The notes beneath the pieces were generated by a model, which saw nothing but the letters and a program-made list of their open reading frames with translations, ran no database searches and had not been told where the DNA came from. Source: Notamacropus eugenii (lineage: Eukaryota > Chordata > Mammalia > Diprotodontia > Macropodidae). Taken from it: DNA of 64,000 bases. This document shows, one piece after another, positions 1 to 11,289 of the stretch. Made by a program: the position numbers and the translations under genes. Location: the NCBI RefSeq assembly GCF_028372415.1, contig NC_092875.1:148887356-148951355 (forward strand), in the 5' to 3' direction. Every line of letters starts with the position of its first letter. Position 1 is the stretch's first letter.

Positions 1-429
1 AATTAACTCTGATTGGTTAACAATTAATAAGAGAATGAACATTATAATGAGGGATTGGGCTATGTTCCAGTGAAGGTCTTGGGAATACATGACTTGGATC
101 ACTCAAGTCTTGGTCAAAGAGACTTATCATTTTCGTATCACCTGTCTGACATAAGGGAAGACCCACATTTTTCCGGACCTTTCTGAGTAAACAAAATGAG
201 CAGGAATCCACAATCTTTGCCCAAGATTTTCCACACTGGTTGATTTCTGGGTGAGGAAGTAAAAAAGGAGAAAAACTTTTATCTTAACTAAATAATTAGT
301 TATTAAATACAAGAGAGAAATAATCATTTCTCTCAGTGGGAAGTCTCCTTCCCTCTCAAGTACTGTGTGCTTTCCCACCTGGAGGTCTAGAGGACCCTAG
401 CCTCTAACCAGTGCCTGCAGAAATTCTTC

Positions 430-540
430 TTGTCCTTCAATGCCCAGCTCTAATACCACCTTTTCCTTGGGGCCTCCCCTGATCCCTTTAAGTTTGATTT
501 TTAAAAATTCCCTTCTCAGAGCTCTGGGAGCATTGTCTCA
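430..540 (+). repeat. L2 LINE 3' fragment
   Basis: The text resembles the L2 3' coding tail around a 'caatgcccagctctaatacc' motif followed by a 'cctcccctgatccc' motif. It is short and diverged. Confidence 0.45.
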
Positions 541-564
541 TGAAAAGATAAAATGGTATATAGA

Positions 565-850
565 AAAGACTGCATGGGTCTTAGAATTAGAAGGCAGACT
601 TTAGTTTAATTTCTGACTAGTCTATTTACCAGCTACATAACCCTGAAAAAGTTTAATTCTTCCCCAAATCTGAGTTCACAGAGTCATAGATTCAGAGCCA
701 GAAGAGACCTTAGAGTTGGAGTCCTACCCCCTGTCATTTGATAGATGAGGAAACTCTAACCCGGAAAGGTAAAAGTCATATGGGTGCAAAGTAAGAGTTG
801 CAGGCTTTCAACCCAGCGGTTCTGATACTAATGGTAGTGGTCTTGCCTTG
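565..850. repeat. Two MIR-type SINE fragments
   Basis: 565-670 resembles a plus-strand MIR body (question-like 'accagctacataaccctg' core). 680-850 is a minus-strand CORE-SINE, recognised by 'atgaggaaactc' and an upstream 'agagccagaagagacctta' stretch typical of the THER/MIR3 group. Confidence 0.5.
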
Positions 851-909
851 CACTACTTCCTCACTTGTTTCTTATAGAGAAAAGGTTGTGAAAATCTTAA
901 GTCACTTTG

Positions 910-1172
910 TAAACGGCTATTATTGCAACATTGTGGTATGACCAACTGTGACAGTCTTAGCTCTTCTCAGCAATGCGATAAGACAATTCAAAGGACTCCT
1001 GATGGAAAATGTTACCCATATCTAGAGAAAACTCTGGAGTCTGGATACAGATCAAAGCATACTATTTTCTCTTTTTTTTCTTTCTCATAGTTTTTTCCCT
1101 TTTATCCTGATTCTACTTTCACAACATGACTAATGTGGAAATATGTTTAATATGATTGTATCTATCTATCTG

Positions 1173-1226
<54 letters not shown>

Positions 1227-1365
1227 CTATATCAGATTGCATACCTTCTTGGGGACGTGAGAAGGAAGGGAGAGAGGGAGAAAAATATTTTGGAACTCAA
1301 AATCTTGAAAAAGTGAATGTTGAAAACTAAAAATAAATAAATAAATTTGATTTTTTAAAAAAGTA
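910..1365 (+). mobile_element. L1 LINE 3' end, split by a TCTA repeat
   Basis: The order of motifs matches the better copy at 15.7-16.9 kb: 'gacaattcaaaggactc', a T-rich stretch, 'aatatgttt', a G/A-rich 'gggagagagggag' block and an A-rich tail. Only the 3' UTR is present. A (TCTA)n microsatellite lies inside it. Confidence 0.7.
1160..1226. repeat. (TCTA)n microsatellite
   Basis: About 16 nearly perfect TCTA units with one TCTG unit near the start. It sits within the L1 3' UTR copy. Confidence 0.95.
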
Positions 1366-1697
1366 AACTGCTGTTGATATTATTATTATCATTGTAGTGG
1401 AATGAAAATTGTGCTAGGTGCCATAGACCTGGGTTCTAGTCTATAGTATGCTGGTAAATGTTTAATAACTGGATCTCCAGGGGGAAAAACAAGGCACACA
1501 TGGCACACTTTTAAGTTGAATCTGAATTAGCATTTTATCCATCATGCTCTTAAGTCTAGACAATCAAGTAATCAATTAGCCAATTTCCCAGATGCAACTG
1601 CTTAAGCTGAAAATTTGATGTTAGCTCTCAGGATCTGGCCTGAGCTAATCCCAGCATACCCCTGGTTTTAGTTTAATGCCATTACTTACAAGTTGAT

Positions 1698-1850
1698 AAT
1701 CAACAAATATTTGTTAAGTGCCTGCTATGTGCCAAGGACTGTTCTAAGCACTGGGGATATGATTATGAAAAAAGAGAGTCCCTACCCTCAAGGACCTTAC
1801 AATCTAGGGGGGAAGACTACACATAAAAGGAAACTGGAGAGTGAAGAGAA
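1698..1850 (-). repeat. L2 LINE 3' end
   Basis: Begins with 'caacaaatatttgttaagtg' and continues 'ctatgtgccaaggactgt', the reverse complement of the L2 tail. The following 250 bases (to about 2100) are not assigned. Confidence 0.65.
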
Positions 1851-2099
1851 GGAGAAAGTGACCTAGGCATGGTCGAGAAGCCAGACACGTCCCAAAAGAG
1901 AGCAGTGAGAAACGAAATGTTCCCAGCTGAGCTTTCTCCATAAATGGAGATTTTGGAGTTCATGGACCTACTTTCAACAGTAGGGGAAGGGGGTGGTCAG
2001 GAGGTAGAGTATCAAGACTGACGGCATCTTGCAGGGTGAGATTTTCCCTGTAATGAGTCACTTCCTGAGACGAGGTGGAAAAATGACTGTCAGTAAGAC

Positions 2100-2750
2100 T
2101 CAAAGTGAATCACTGGCTATGCCCAGGCCTCAGTTTCTTCATTTTTAAAAAGGATGCATTAGACTACATGATCTCTAAATTTCCTTCCTGTTCTACACTC
2201 TCATGGTTTCCCTAGAGGGAAACATTAATTATGCACTTACTATATGCAAGCATCTGTGTTAAATGTTTTACAGATATTCTCTCATCTGATCCTCACAGCA
2301 AGTTTCAAGGCAGGTATTATTACTATCATCCCCTTTTTTCCAGTTGTGGAAACTCAAGCAGAGGATCAATGACTTGCCCAGGATCACACAACTAATACGT
2401 GTCTGAGGCTGAATTTGAACTCAGATCTTCTCAATTCCAAGCCTGGTGCTCTGTGACAGATGGCATCACCTAGCAGCTTCTTTTATTTCCTGGCTTGCTG
2501 CTTGAATGGTTGCTGCTCTCCTGTCTAGGAATTCTTCATCTTCTGTAGTGAGACTGAGCATAGAAAGGCATTCTTTGAACCCTTTAACCTTTTCCACAAG
2601 CAAGTAAGGCAGCTTGAATTCTCATCTCTCTTAAGGTTTTCGTAACACTTTTCTCCCAACAACCCTGTGAGGTCTATTGTGCCAGTGTTATTACTCTCAT
2701 GCTACAAATGAAGAAACTAGAGGTCAGAAAGTTTGAGTGACTTGCCCATA
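2100..2750. repeat. Cluster of MIR/CORE-SINE fragments
   Basis: 2100-2215 is a plus-strand MIR end ('cctcagtttcttcat'). 2222-2480 is a minus-strand CORE-SINE with 'tcatctgatcctcacagc' and 'gacttgcccaggatcacac'. 2630-2750 is another minus-strand fragment ending at 'gagtgacttgccca', directly abutting the MAR1 SINE. Confidence 0.6.
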
Positions 2751-2751
2751 T

Positions 2752-2981
2752 GCAGCGAGGTGGCTCAGTAGATAGAGCACTGGACTTGGAATCAGGGAGA
2801 TTCATCTTCTTGAGTTCAAATCTGACCTCAGACATTTACCAGCTGGGCAAGTCACTTAACATTGTTTGCCTCAGTTTTCTCACATATAAAATGAGCTGGA
2901 GAAGGAAATGGCAAACCACTTCAGTTTCTCTGCCAAGAAAACCATGAAGAGCAGACATAACTGAAAGGACTGAACAACAAG
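2752..2981 (+). mobile_element. MAR1-type tRNA-derived SINE
   Basis: Full-length copy. The tRNA-like head carries an A-box region ('ggctcagtagatagagc') and a B-box ('gagttcaaatc'). The body has 'gagctggagaaggaaatggc', and the tail ends 'ggactgaacaacaag', an RTE-like 3' tail. Mobilisation by an RTE LINE is known for this SINE type. Confidence 0.85.
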
Positions 2982-3829
2982 TCTCACGAGTCCTGACTCT
3001 AGGGCAGGTGATTTCTACTTTACACTACAGGACAGAATTTCTCCAACAGGAAAGCATATATAATATGTTCTAGACACTTCACTTTAATATTTCTCATGGT
3101 TTCTATGTCCCCTAGTATAAGAGAGTTGGGGCTATCAAGTGGAGCTGCTGACCATTGTGACCCTACTTCATAATGAGAACAAGTCTCTGCTAACAACATA
3201 GTAGCAATTGCCAATTCCTAAGGGAGGTGTCTCTGTGGTTGCTACTGAACCTGACCTGACTATCCCTTTCCCTGAATTATAGCATGCTATTTTTCCCAGA
3301 TATGAGTCAGTAATAAGGCAAATTCTAAGACTCACTGGATAAAAATCATTAAAGTGCAATCCAAAACCAGGAAGACTATTTGCTAGATCCTAAAATCATT
3401 CATATCTTGTAGCCTAATTGAGGATTGCCCCCTCTCCACCCACTTTTTTCCCCATTCTTGTTTACTCCTGCAGAGAATCAAGTTAAACATGGACTATTTC
3501 AAAACTTTAGTGTTTTGGGACCCTAATTTCCCCACAGACATAATATTGTACATGCTAATTTGTCTCCCAGGCTATTCTAGAAAAAGCTTATTAGAACTAA
3601 TAGTTTCATGAGTTGTAATGGCCAAAGAAGGCATGAGCTAGTGGACAACCTGTGCATGAGCTTTGAGTGTAAGGAAGAGAGTCGTATTTCCTGTATGACC
3701 TAGAAGCAATGACTTCATATTTCTGTGCCTGATTTTACAGAGGGAGATGGTAATTACATATGATAGTGTTCTGTAGTTGTTTCTGATATAAACTATATAT
3801 GTATATATACATTTATACGTAAGCATAAA
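2982..3829. other. Unassigned non-repeat stretch
   Basis: No recognisable repeat or coding region, except a degenerate MIR-like piece around 3640-3750. Confidence 0.5.
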
Positions 3830-4590
3830 AGCTATGGAAAGAGACATGCTAATACATTTTTGGTGGAGTTGTGAAATGAAGCCACTATTTGGGAAAATAA
3901 TTTGAAAGTATGCAAATAAAGTGATTAAAATGCCCATACTCTTTCAACCAGAGACTCCATTATTTGGAAGTCATTGATAAGAAAAAAATTCTCCATATAC
4001 TCCAAAATATTTAAAGCATTACTTTTTGTGATATCAAAGAACTGAAAATAAAGAAGATGCCCACCAGTTGGGGAATGACTAGACAAAATGTGGTACATGA
4101 ATGTAATAGAATATTACTGAGTTGTAAGAAATGATGTGTGTGAGGAATGCATAGAAGCAAGGAAAGATCTATATGAACTGATGAAGAGTGAGGTAAGCAA
4201 AGCCAAGCAAACAATATACACAATAACCACAACAATGTAAATGGAATGAACAATCACATGCCAAAAATTCAAAGATAATTGTAGCAGATTTGTAAAGATC
4301 AAGCAGGTCTCGAATAGAGATGAGAAGATACCCCCAACCTACCCACTGGTGGAGATGGGAAGTCCGTAGGTGTTACACATTGCACATATTTAGGGACTTT
4401 TTCAATGTATTGATCAGTTGTGCTGACTTTTGTTTTTCCTCTAAAAACAAAACAAAACAAAACACAGCCATATGGGACGTCTCCTTGGGAGGGGGAGAAG
4501 GAGGGAGACGTGGAATTCTGTAGTGATATAAGAAACTGGAAATATCAATATATCAATAAAAACTTTGATCACTTTGCCAGTATTGGTGTA
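3830..4590 (+). mobile_element. L1 LINE 3' end (late ORF2 plus 3' UTR)
   Basis: Follows the same motif order as the L1 at 15.7 kb: 'ttggtggagttgtgaa', 'gatgcccaccagttgggg', 'aatgtggtacatgaatg', 'tatgaactgatg' and a purine-rich 3' block. More diverged and with small deletions. Confidence 0.75.
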
Positions 4591-4696
4591 TTGAATAAGC
4601 ACTCAATAACTTAGATAATTACAAAATAATTTTGACCACTTCTTTCAAGATATAGGAAGCTGTTTTCCAAAACCTTATGGGCATACATGTAGCTAA

Positions 4697-4850
4697 AGCA
4701 GGGCTTCCCAATTTTTGCATCATAGACAACAATATTTTTAAATGCATAAAATATAATATAGGAGAAAAAAGGAAACCAATTACATAGAAATAGTTATCAA
4801 AAAATCTTTTTAAAGTTCATGGACCCTAGATTAAGAACTATGAGGTAACT
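4697..4850 (+). mobile_element. hAT-like miniature DNA transposon
   Basis: Resembles a mammal-wide element bounded by inverted 'ggttcttaac/gttaagaac' ends: start 'cagggcttcccaattttt', internal 'tttttaaatgcataaaat' and end 'ggaccctagattaagaac'. No clean target duplication was found. Confidence 0.45.
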
Positions 4851-4984
4851 ATTTTTCTTTAGAAATAATATTTCATTGGTACATGGCCTGTTCATTTGTC
4901 TTGAGATCTTCCCCAGATGCAAACTGCCAATTTACAAAATGGCTCCAAGTAGCTTGAATGTTTCTATATTCTAAGTACAGAGTG

Positions 4985-5165
4985 AATGTGAATAATTATT
5001 GCTCATATTTATGTAGTGCTCTGAGGTGGGTAGTACAATGATAATCATTCTCCCATTTTATAAATGAGAGAAGTGTGGTTAAAGAGGTTAAATGATTTGC
5101 CTTTGGTTATAGAGGCTTATGAGTAATTCAATACAAGGAATTCAAATCCATGTCTTTTGCTGCCA
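4985..5165 (-). repeat. MIR SINE, antisense
   Basis: Contains 'cccattttataaatgagag' and 'gaattcaaatccatgtctt', the reverse complement of the MIR body. Confidence 0.55.
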
Positions 5166-5241
5166 AGTTCGGTTCTTGTTTCATGACACCACACTCTTTT
5201 TGTTGATATACAGACCCATTTCTGTGCTTTTGGTATATTAG

Positions 5242-5716
5242 TGGAACATCCCTCTGCCATGCCAGCTCCCTTCTTCCATTGGTGAATTCCTTCTGGGGTC
5301 TCCATTTTGGGGATGAAAGAGTCCAGGCTGGTCACACCTCATTCCCTTTCCTAGCTGTGCTTTTGACTATGGATTTTGACACCATGACTCAGCTTCCTTT
5401 TTACTCTGCAATTTCCCTCAGCTCCTGGGGCTTTCTCACTTTGGAACATCCCTCTACCGTTCCAGCCTCCTCTCTAATTAGTGAGTTTCCTCCACGGCTT
5501 CCACTTTAGGGACCTGAGAAGGTTGCCATGCCTCATTCCTCTCCCAACTGTGCTTCTGACCCCAGTCTCCAAACAAGTACTTTGTCCCCTCTACTCCCCT
5601 CCTTCTTTCTAGCTCTCTTTTGTATCCCATTAGGTTGTAAACTCCTTAAGGATAGGGTCTGTCTTTCTTTTTGCTTGTATTTTTATTCCTAGCCTTAGTA
5701 CAGTGCCAGGATCCTG
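5242..5716 (+). repeat. L2 LINE 3' end with 200-bp tandem 3' UTR unit
   Basis: Two copies of a unit starting 'tggaacatccctct' lie 200 bases apart (5242 and 5442; the second is partial). They are followed by a typical L2 terminus ('taggttgtaaactccttaag', 'cttagtacagtgccagg'). Confidence 0.65.
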
Positions 5717-5844
5717 GGTTCTCCCCATAGAAGTCTAAGAGGAGGACATGGTGAAAGATGGAAGGTAGTTTGACTTGCCTGACACATGTTGCTTTTTGTT
5801 TCTTCTTCAGGTTGAGTTACTGTTTAAGGAGAATTACCTTGTAC

Positions 5845-6340
5845 AGATTCTTTAGTCAGTCAATAAACATTTATTAAATGCTTACTATGTGCCAGGCATT
5901 GTGTTAAGTGGTGGGGATAGAAAGAAAGGTAAAGACATTCCTTGTTACCAAGGAGCTCATAGTCTAATGGGGGAGACAACATGTAATTAATCAACTACAT
6001 ACAAACATGATATAACATATCATATCTATCTATATTTATATTTACAAGTATAGTTACATAAATAGAAATATATTTATATAAGCCTTTATAAATATATTTA
6101 TACATCTATACTTATTGATATGTAGTTAGATCCTTTACAGGATAAATTAGAGATAATCAAATGAAAGAAGACACTAGAATTAAAAAGAATTGGGAAAGGC
6201 TTCCTCTAAAAGGTAGAATTTTAACTGAAACTTCAAGTCAGGGAAGCCAGGAGATTCAGATGAGGAGGAAAAAGCTTCTAGGCATGGAGGACAACCAGTC
6301 CCTGGAGTTGGGAGTGTCCTATGTGAGGAACATACTTTCT
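5845..6340 (-). repeat. L2 LINE, antisense
   Basis: Starts with 'caataaacatttattaaatg' and 'tatgtgccaggcattgtg', then 'aaggagctcatagtctaatg', then the complement of late L2 coding sequence. An AT-rich stretch (about 6000-6130) lies inside it. Confidence 0.75.
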
Positions 6341-6419
6341 GCTTTATTTGAAAAAGTGAAGGGATTAAAATGGATGCCCTCTGAGGTACATTCCAACTGT
6401 AGACCTTTCATTTATGAGT

Positions 6420-6615
6420 TATGATAACTGCTTCATTTTGCAGATGAGAAGATTGAGGACCAAAAGTGGGTGGTGATTTACTTGAAGTCAAGGTTGCCAA
6501 TTAGTAGGTGGCAAGGCTGGAACTGGAACCCATAACTACTTATCAAAAATTTATCATGCAAGGCACTGTGTTTATCACTGAAAGTATTAGGCATTTAATC
6601 AATATTTATTGACAG
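6420..6615 (-). repeat. MIR fragment then L2 fragment
   Basis: 6420-6540 resembles antisense MIR ('ttttgcagatgagaagattg'). 6545-6615 resembles the antisense L2 tail ('aaggcactgtgttt'). Confidence 0.45.
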
Positions 6616-7630
6616 AATGAACATCAATCTTTGCTATGATATGATTTTGGCATGATCTAATTCTTAGTAGCATGACGAATTATTTGGGACAAACGGTAAT
6701 TTGACATGGCTTCATGTCATGTGTGCATGGGTTTCTACTGATAGCAGGCTGCTTCAGAACCTCTGATCTTAATCAGAAGAAAATGGGTTTCTCCACCTTT
6801 CGTTATTGTTCTGTCAATTGAATGCTTAATTTCATTCCACAACACACTGATTTCATTGGTCTTCTTTGTTGGGTTCTTAATTCTGTGGTTTTACAAAATT
6901 TATATTATTCTGAGAAAATATGGAAGAGTCTGAGAAATAGAGCAGCAGCTGTTGAGGTGGGAACATCTAGTGTTTCAAGGATCATTCAAATCCCAAATGA
7001 AATAGGATCAGTTGCACCAAAAAGCAAAGGAAAGTGAAGTAAAACATGAAAACAATACCAGGAACTGACAAACTGTTGTTGCAAACCAGTCTAATTAATC
7101 CTAAGAAAATAATAAGTACCTTCAAAGGGACCCATGAATGAAAGGCTTGTTATTGGTTACTCTACAGCAAGGCGAAGGCGTCTTGAAGTTGGAAGAATGT
7201 CAAGATTAATTGTTGTGGTTGTTATTTTAACCTTTATCATAGGTAAGAGCATGCAGACACTGAATTACTAGAGTTGAGAAAAAGACATTTTTGCTGGTCC
7301 CATTCACTTTTCATTCAAGGATCTGCTCAAAACATTAGTACCATATTTAAAGGCAAGCATAGAAACTATGAGCTACAAATATGAGCTTTTGTCAAGTATG
7401 GAAACCATGAATTACAAAAAAGAACTTTATCTGTCCTGTTCCTTTCCAGAGGTCATCCTCCAATCATGACCCTAACTCAGGCTCAGAATGACACTTACTG
7501 AGAAACTTTAACAGTTCTGACTTTTGTAAACAAAGGGATATTAGAAAATTGGATGGAGAGGAAATGAAGAAAAGCTGAAAAAATAATGAATAAATGAAAA
7601 AAGAGGACCTATTTGTACATATTTATGTGC
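6616..7630. other. Unassigned stretch with exon-like segments
   Basis: No repeat recognised. A weak open frame at about 6900-7037 follows a possible acceptor, and the better exon-like segment at 7134-7242 is listed separately. Confidence 0.4.
7134..7242 (+). CDS. Candidate first coding exon with membrane anchor
   Basis: An ATG opens 36 codons ending at a good donor (ATAG|GTAAGA), phase 1. The predicted peptide has a basic run RRRR and then MSRLIVVVVILTFII, which reads like a signal anchor or signal peptide whose hydrophobic core would continue in the next exon. The start context is weak. It lies in repeat-free DNA upstream, on the same strand, of the exon pair at 18.85-20.17 kb, and could be the 5' end of that gene, but the linking exons are not identified. 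No family is recognised, and chance is a real alternative for so short a segment. Confidence 0.25.
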
Positions 7631-7634
7631 AAGT

Positions 7635-7755
7635 TGTCTCCTCCATTACATTCTGAACTCTTGGACGAAAGGGATTTATACCGTTCTTTGTGTCCCCAGA
7701 ACTTAGCACATGCCTGGCACAGAGGTGAATAGTGCTTATTGATTGACCAACCTAT
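7635..7755 (+). repeat. L2 LINE 3' end
   Basis: Contains 'cccagaacttagcacatgcc' and 'gtgcttattgattgacc', the typical L2 terminus. Confidence 0.65.
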
Positions 7756-8084
7756 TGGAAAACTTGACTTTTTTTTTCTGTTCAGAAGGTCTAGCAATGT
7801 ACCCACTTTGGCCAAGAAAGTAGAATTCTTTCTCTTCATATCCCCTCCCCTATTCTTGAACCCCAAAAGTGTAGGTTGACTGTGTAGAAACCAGCAGAAG
7901 TTCATCCCGTATAGACACTGCTGGGTTATGCTTCTCACCCTTGAGAATTTGTAAGCTCTGTATCCTCCTACACAAAGATTGAGGAAAACACTTCCACCTT
8001 TCATTTGATACCTGAATCCTTGCTATAAGACCTGGCTTAGGTAAATCTGCTCCAAAGAGAGAGATGCTTCACTAAGTGGACCAG

Positions 8085-8470
8085 ATACATCAGTTTTGAA
8101 GAATCATGGGATAAGAAAGTTTCAGAGCTGGAAGGAAGCTCAGTATACTTATAGTCCAGCTTATTCTCAACGAAAGCCTTCCTTCTACAACACTCTTGAC
8201 AAGGGTTTACCTAGCCTCTGATTGAAAGCCTCCAAAGAAGGCAGCCCACCACTTCCAGCCTGTTTTCACTTCTGGAAAGCTGTAAGTGTTAAGAAGTTTT
8301 TCTTGCTATAAAGTCTGAATCTGTCTACGTGCATCTTCCACTCATTGCTTCTGGTCCTACTTCTCAGAGTCAAGCAGAACAGGTCAATTCATGTGGTTGT
8401 CCAGCACATGATAACCCTTCAAATACCTAAAGACAGTTATCTTTTCTTAAGACTAAGCATCCTCAGCACC
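8085..8470 (-). repeat. CR1/L3 LINE 3' end, antisense
   Basis: Reverse complement of the same family seen at 37.4-37.9 kb: 'ctctgattgaaagcctcc', 'agaagtttttcttgctata', 'tcttccactcattgcttctg' and 'caaatacctaaagacag'. Confidence 0.65.
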
Positions 8471-8552
8471 TTCATCTGATTTTCATCATTTCCTCATTTC
8501 CTAACATGGCTATGAAATGCTGTAGGAAACAGCTATGTGAGGGGGATATGGG

Positions 8553-8553
<1 letters not shown>

Positions 8554-8589
<36 letters not shown>
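8554..8589. repeat. (TG)n microsatellite
   Basis: About 18 uninterrupted TG units. Confidence 0.95.
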
Positions 8590-8590
<1 letters not shown>

Positions 8591-10135
8591 ATCCCATTGG
8601 CAACTTGAGGACTGAGAATGCTGGGGATTGTTCTGACTGCCGGTTCTGGCTTTATGGTCTTATTTTTAAAAGACAGTCTTAGAAATGAGCAGGAAGCAGG
8701 AGCTCACAGTGGATAGCAAATGATAGATGCTAATCTCTCCTGGACAGCGGAAATGCTAAGCAGATAGGAAGAAAATGCAGGAGCTTTTATCAGACTGTGT
8801 AAGTGGAAGAAGACTCCTGTCACTGTCATGAAATATTTGGGAATAATCTTCGCTCTGCTTACAGAATGAAGCAAGACTGGGTTCTGATGTAAAGGAAGAT
8901 TTGTTGTAAAGGAAGATTCAGGGTTACTGATTTGTGTTTACAAAGGAAATGACTGCAGTATGCCCCCTTTTCACATCTGTCTCTGTGATAGGCCAGCCTT
9001 CCCCTAAACCCCAGATTTGGTTAATTTTTTCCTTAAAAGCCAAGAAAGCTCTTCCGAAGGCTTGATTGTCCCAGGTTACTAAGGCTCAAGTCACGTACTA
9101 GTTGACTCAACTTCCTAATGACTCAGTGACTTCCTATTCACCTAAGGCCCACCTACATCTTTGTTGAGTGTCCTTTCTATGCTTTGTTGAATTGGTAATT
9201 AATTTATGAAATCACGAAATGGAGCAGGCATGCCTGGTTCTTTGGATGCTCACAGGAGAAGACCAGGATGGCAGCAGGAAGTGAAGCTACAATCACATTT
9301 TAATAAGGCCCAGAGGATGTAGGGATGAATAGACACAGAAAGTACAGTAACAAGCAGTGAAAGGGGGTCAGAGGCAGACAGCATGGGGGTGGGTGGTGAA
9401 GGAAGACAGAGGAGGGGAAGGGAGCATAGTACCATTCACTTACATAATGATGGATTAGAGTTGGGCACACTTGGTAGCATGGACCCAATGGAGATGGAAG
9501 AGGGTTAGCACAGGCTGAGGAGGGGAGGGGGAGGGTCAGTGACAGGAGTTGGAGATTTCATTTTTATAAAGTTTTTGGGGGGAACAGACCAACCCTTATC
9601 TGTGCCACCTTGGGGTTTGTTCACTAACATATCCACATCATCTCAGAGTTGGTAAAACTTGAAAGCTAACATACCCACCTTATCTTGGTCATCAGCACCA
9701 CTTGGTGTTCTGCTGGTCTTACTACTGATACCTGGAACTTGTCTGAGATTTACATATCATAGAAACAAAAGGCCCCGTCAGCAAAGTCTACATGGTTTCT
9801 CTTGATTCAGTGCATATTACCAGGGTTTGATTTTCAGTTAATACTGTCTAGGACATAATTTGTAAATGATGCTCCTTTGATCTTTGGGATAGTTTGTATG
9901 TGACTTCTAGGTTTTCCTTTGAAATCTTATTTCCTGCTATTAGTATTTTATACTGGCTACTTATAAATTTATTACACTGAAAAGAAAGTGGAGTGGTCAG
10001 GGAGACCAGAACAAGATACCATTTTAACACAGTATGGCTAAATTAATCCACTTTTACTAACTATTGAAGGTCTCATTTGGTTCATATCTTTGGCCTAAGT
10101 TACTAGGGGACAGACTGAGTCAGGTTCAGTCCAGA
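8590..10135. other. Unassigned stretch
   Basis: No repeat family or coding region recognised. A 14-base direct repeat 'tgtaaaggaagatt' occurs twice near 8889-8920. Confidence 0.4.
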
Positions 10136-10139
10136 ATAG

Positions 10140-10430
10140 ACTCTTAGAATCTCTAACTCTTTTCAAAGCTTAGATCAAAACCAATCTCCTGCGTGCGATT
10201 GCTTCCTGTTTCTCCAGTTGCTACTGCCACCTTCCCTATTCCAATTAGATTGTATTTACATATGTATGTACATATATAAAAAGCATACATATGTATAGCA
10301 TGTGTGTATTCAGTAGAATGTAATCTCCCTGAAGGCAGGGACTGTTTCATTCTTATCTTTATAGCTCTAGAACCTAGCATAGAGCCTGACATATAGTAGA
10401 TACTTCATAAATGTTTATTGATATAATATT
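10140..10430 (+). repeat. L2 LINE 3' end
   Basis: Contains 'gaatgtaatctccctgaagg', 'agaacctagcatagagcc' and 'cataaatgtttattgat'. A TATG-rich simple stretch lies at 10258-10300. Confidence 0.65.
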
Positions 10431-10443
10431 TGATTGAGTTAAG

Positions 10444-10576
10444 ACCCCAAATGCATCGGAAAATGGAAAAGATGGTGGGCTCTGAGCTGTCAGTTGTCAT
10501 GCAACATAGATATCTCAGTGGTGTTATATTTGACAAGGACAATAAAATATTGGAATATACTGGGAAGGGTTCGAGA
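10444..10576 (+). CDS. Weak exon candidate
   Basis: Open frame between a possible acceptor (GTTAAG|ACC) and a fair donor (CGAGA|GTAAGC). The peptide includes VVMQHRYLSGVIFDKDNKI and EYTGKGSR. The acceptor has a poor pyrimidine tract. The outgoing phase (0) does not fit the exon at 18854 directly, so an intervening exon would be needed. Function unknown. Confidence 0.2.
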
Positions 10577-10614
10577 GTAAGCAATGCTTTCAATTTTTCA
10601 GCTAAGCAACAGTT

Positions 10615-10800
10615 GCCTGAATGTGAGGCTTAGAGTCAGGAGACCCTGAGTTCTAGTCTTGTCTCAGATACTTGCTGGATGTATCAATGGATAAGTCATG
10701 TAGCTCTCTCAGTTTTAGTTTCCTCATCACAGAATGAAGGCATTGGGCTCAAGAGTCTTTTAGGTCCCTTCCAACTCTAAATCTATGATTCCACAGTCAA
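10615..10800 (+). repeat. MIR SINE
   Basis: Contains 'gagtcaggagaccctgagtt', 'agttttagtttcctcatc' and 'cccttccaactctaaatc'. Confidence 0.7.
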
Positions 10801-10942
10801 GTTTTGTGCCCAAATAGAAAGCATTACTTATTCTCATATGAAACTATATGGTCTCTACTCACGGATCATCAGGTATAATTTTTCCTAAACTTTTAAAAAA
10901 AGATACGATGCTGGAGAAAACTCCAGAAAAGGTCAACTAAAC

Positions 10943-11238
10943 TAGCACTTTTTAAACTGTGGGTTTGACCCCATATGGGTTTGTGGAAAATTTAGCCATA
11001 GTAAAAGTTTTCTGAACATGCAAGGACCAAAGATTAATTAAAAATCAAATTCATAATGAATCCAAGGTGTTTCTGATAGCACTTGCCAACGTTGCATCTG
11101 CCAATTCCACTGTTGCCTTGGTTCTGAACACAATGCTCGCACACTTTGGACTTTGTATTCCCTCAGACCAGGCAACACTAAGGAACCCTGCCACAAGGTG
11201 AACAGGGGGCAAGAGTGGAAAAAGTTTAAGAAGCCCTT
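10943..11238. mobile_element. hAT miniature transposon (Charlie-like)
   Basis: A 296-bp element with terminal inverted repeats (TAGCACTTTTTAAAC at the left, complement of GTTTAAGAAGCCCTT at the right). It is flanked by an 8-base duplication with one mismatch: AACTAAAC at 10935-10942 and GACTAAAC at 11239-11246. An 8-bp duplication is diagnostic of hAT insertion. It has no transposase coding and resembles a family common in opossum. Confidence 0.75.
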
Positions 11239-11289
11239 GACTAAACAATGATGAGAATAAAAGTTCTGCTAAAGGATAGGTGATATAAA

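Noticed and set aside
7609-8004. 131-codon frame on the minus strand
   Set aside because: Part lies over an L2 terminus and the rest has no splice sites or recognisable domain.
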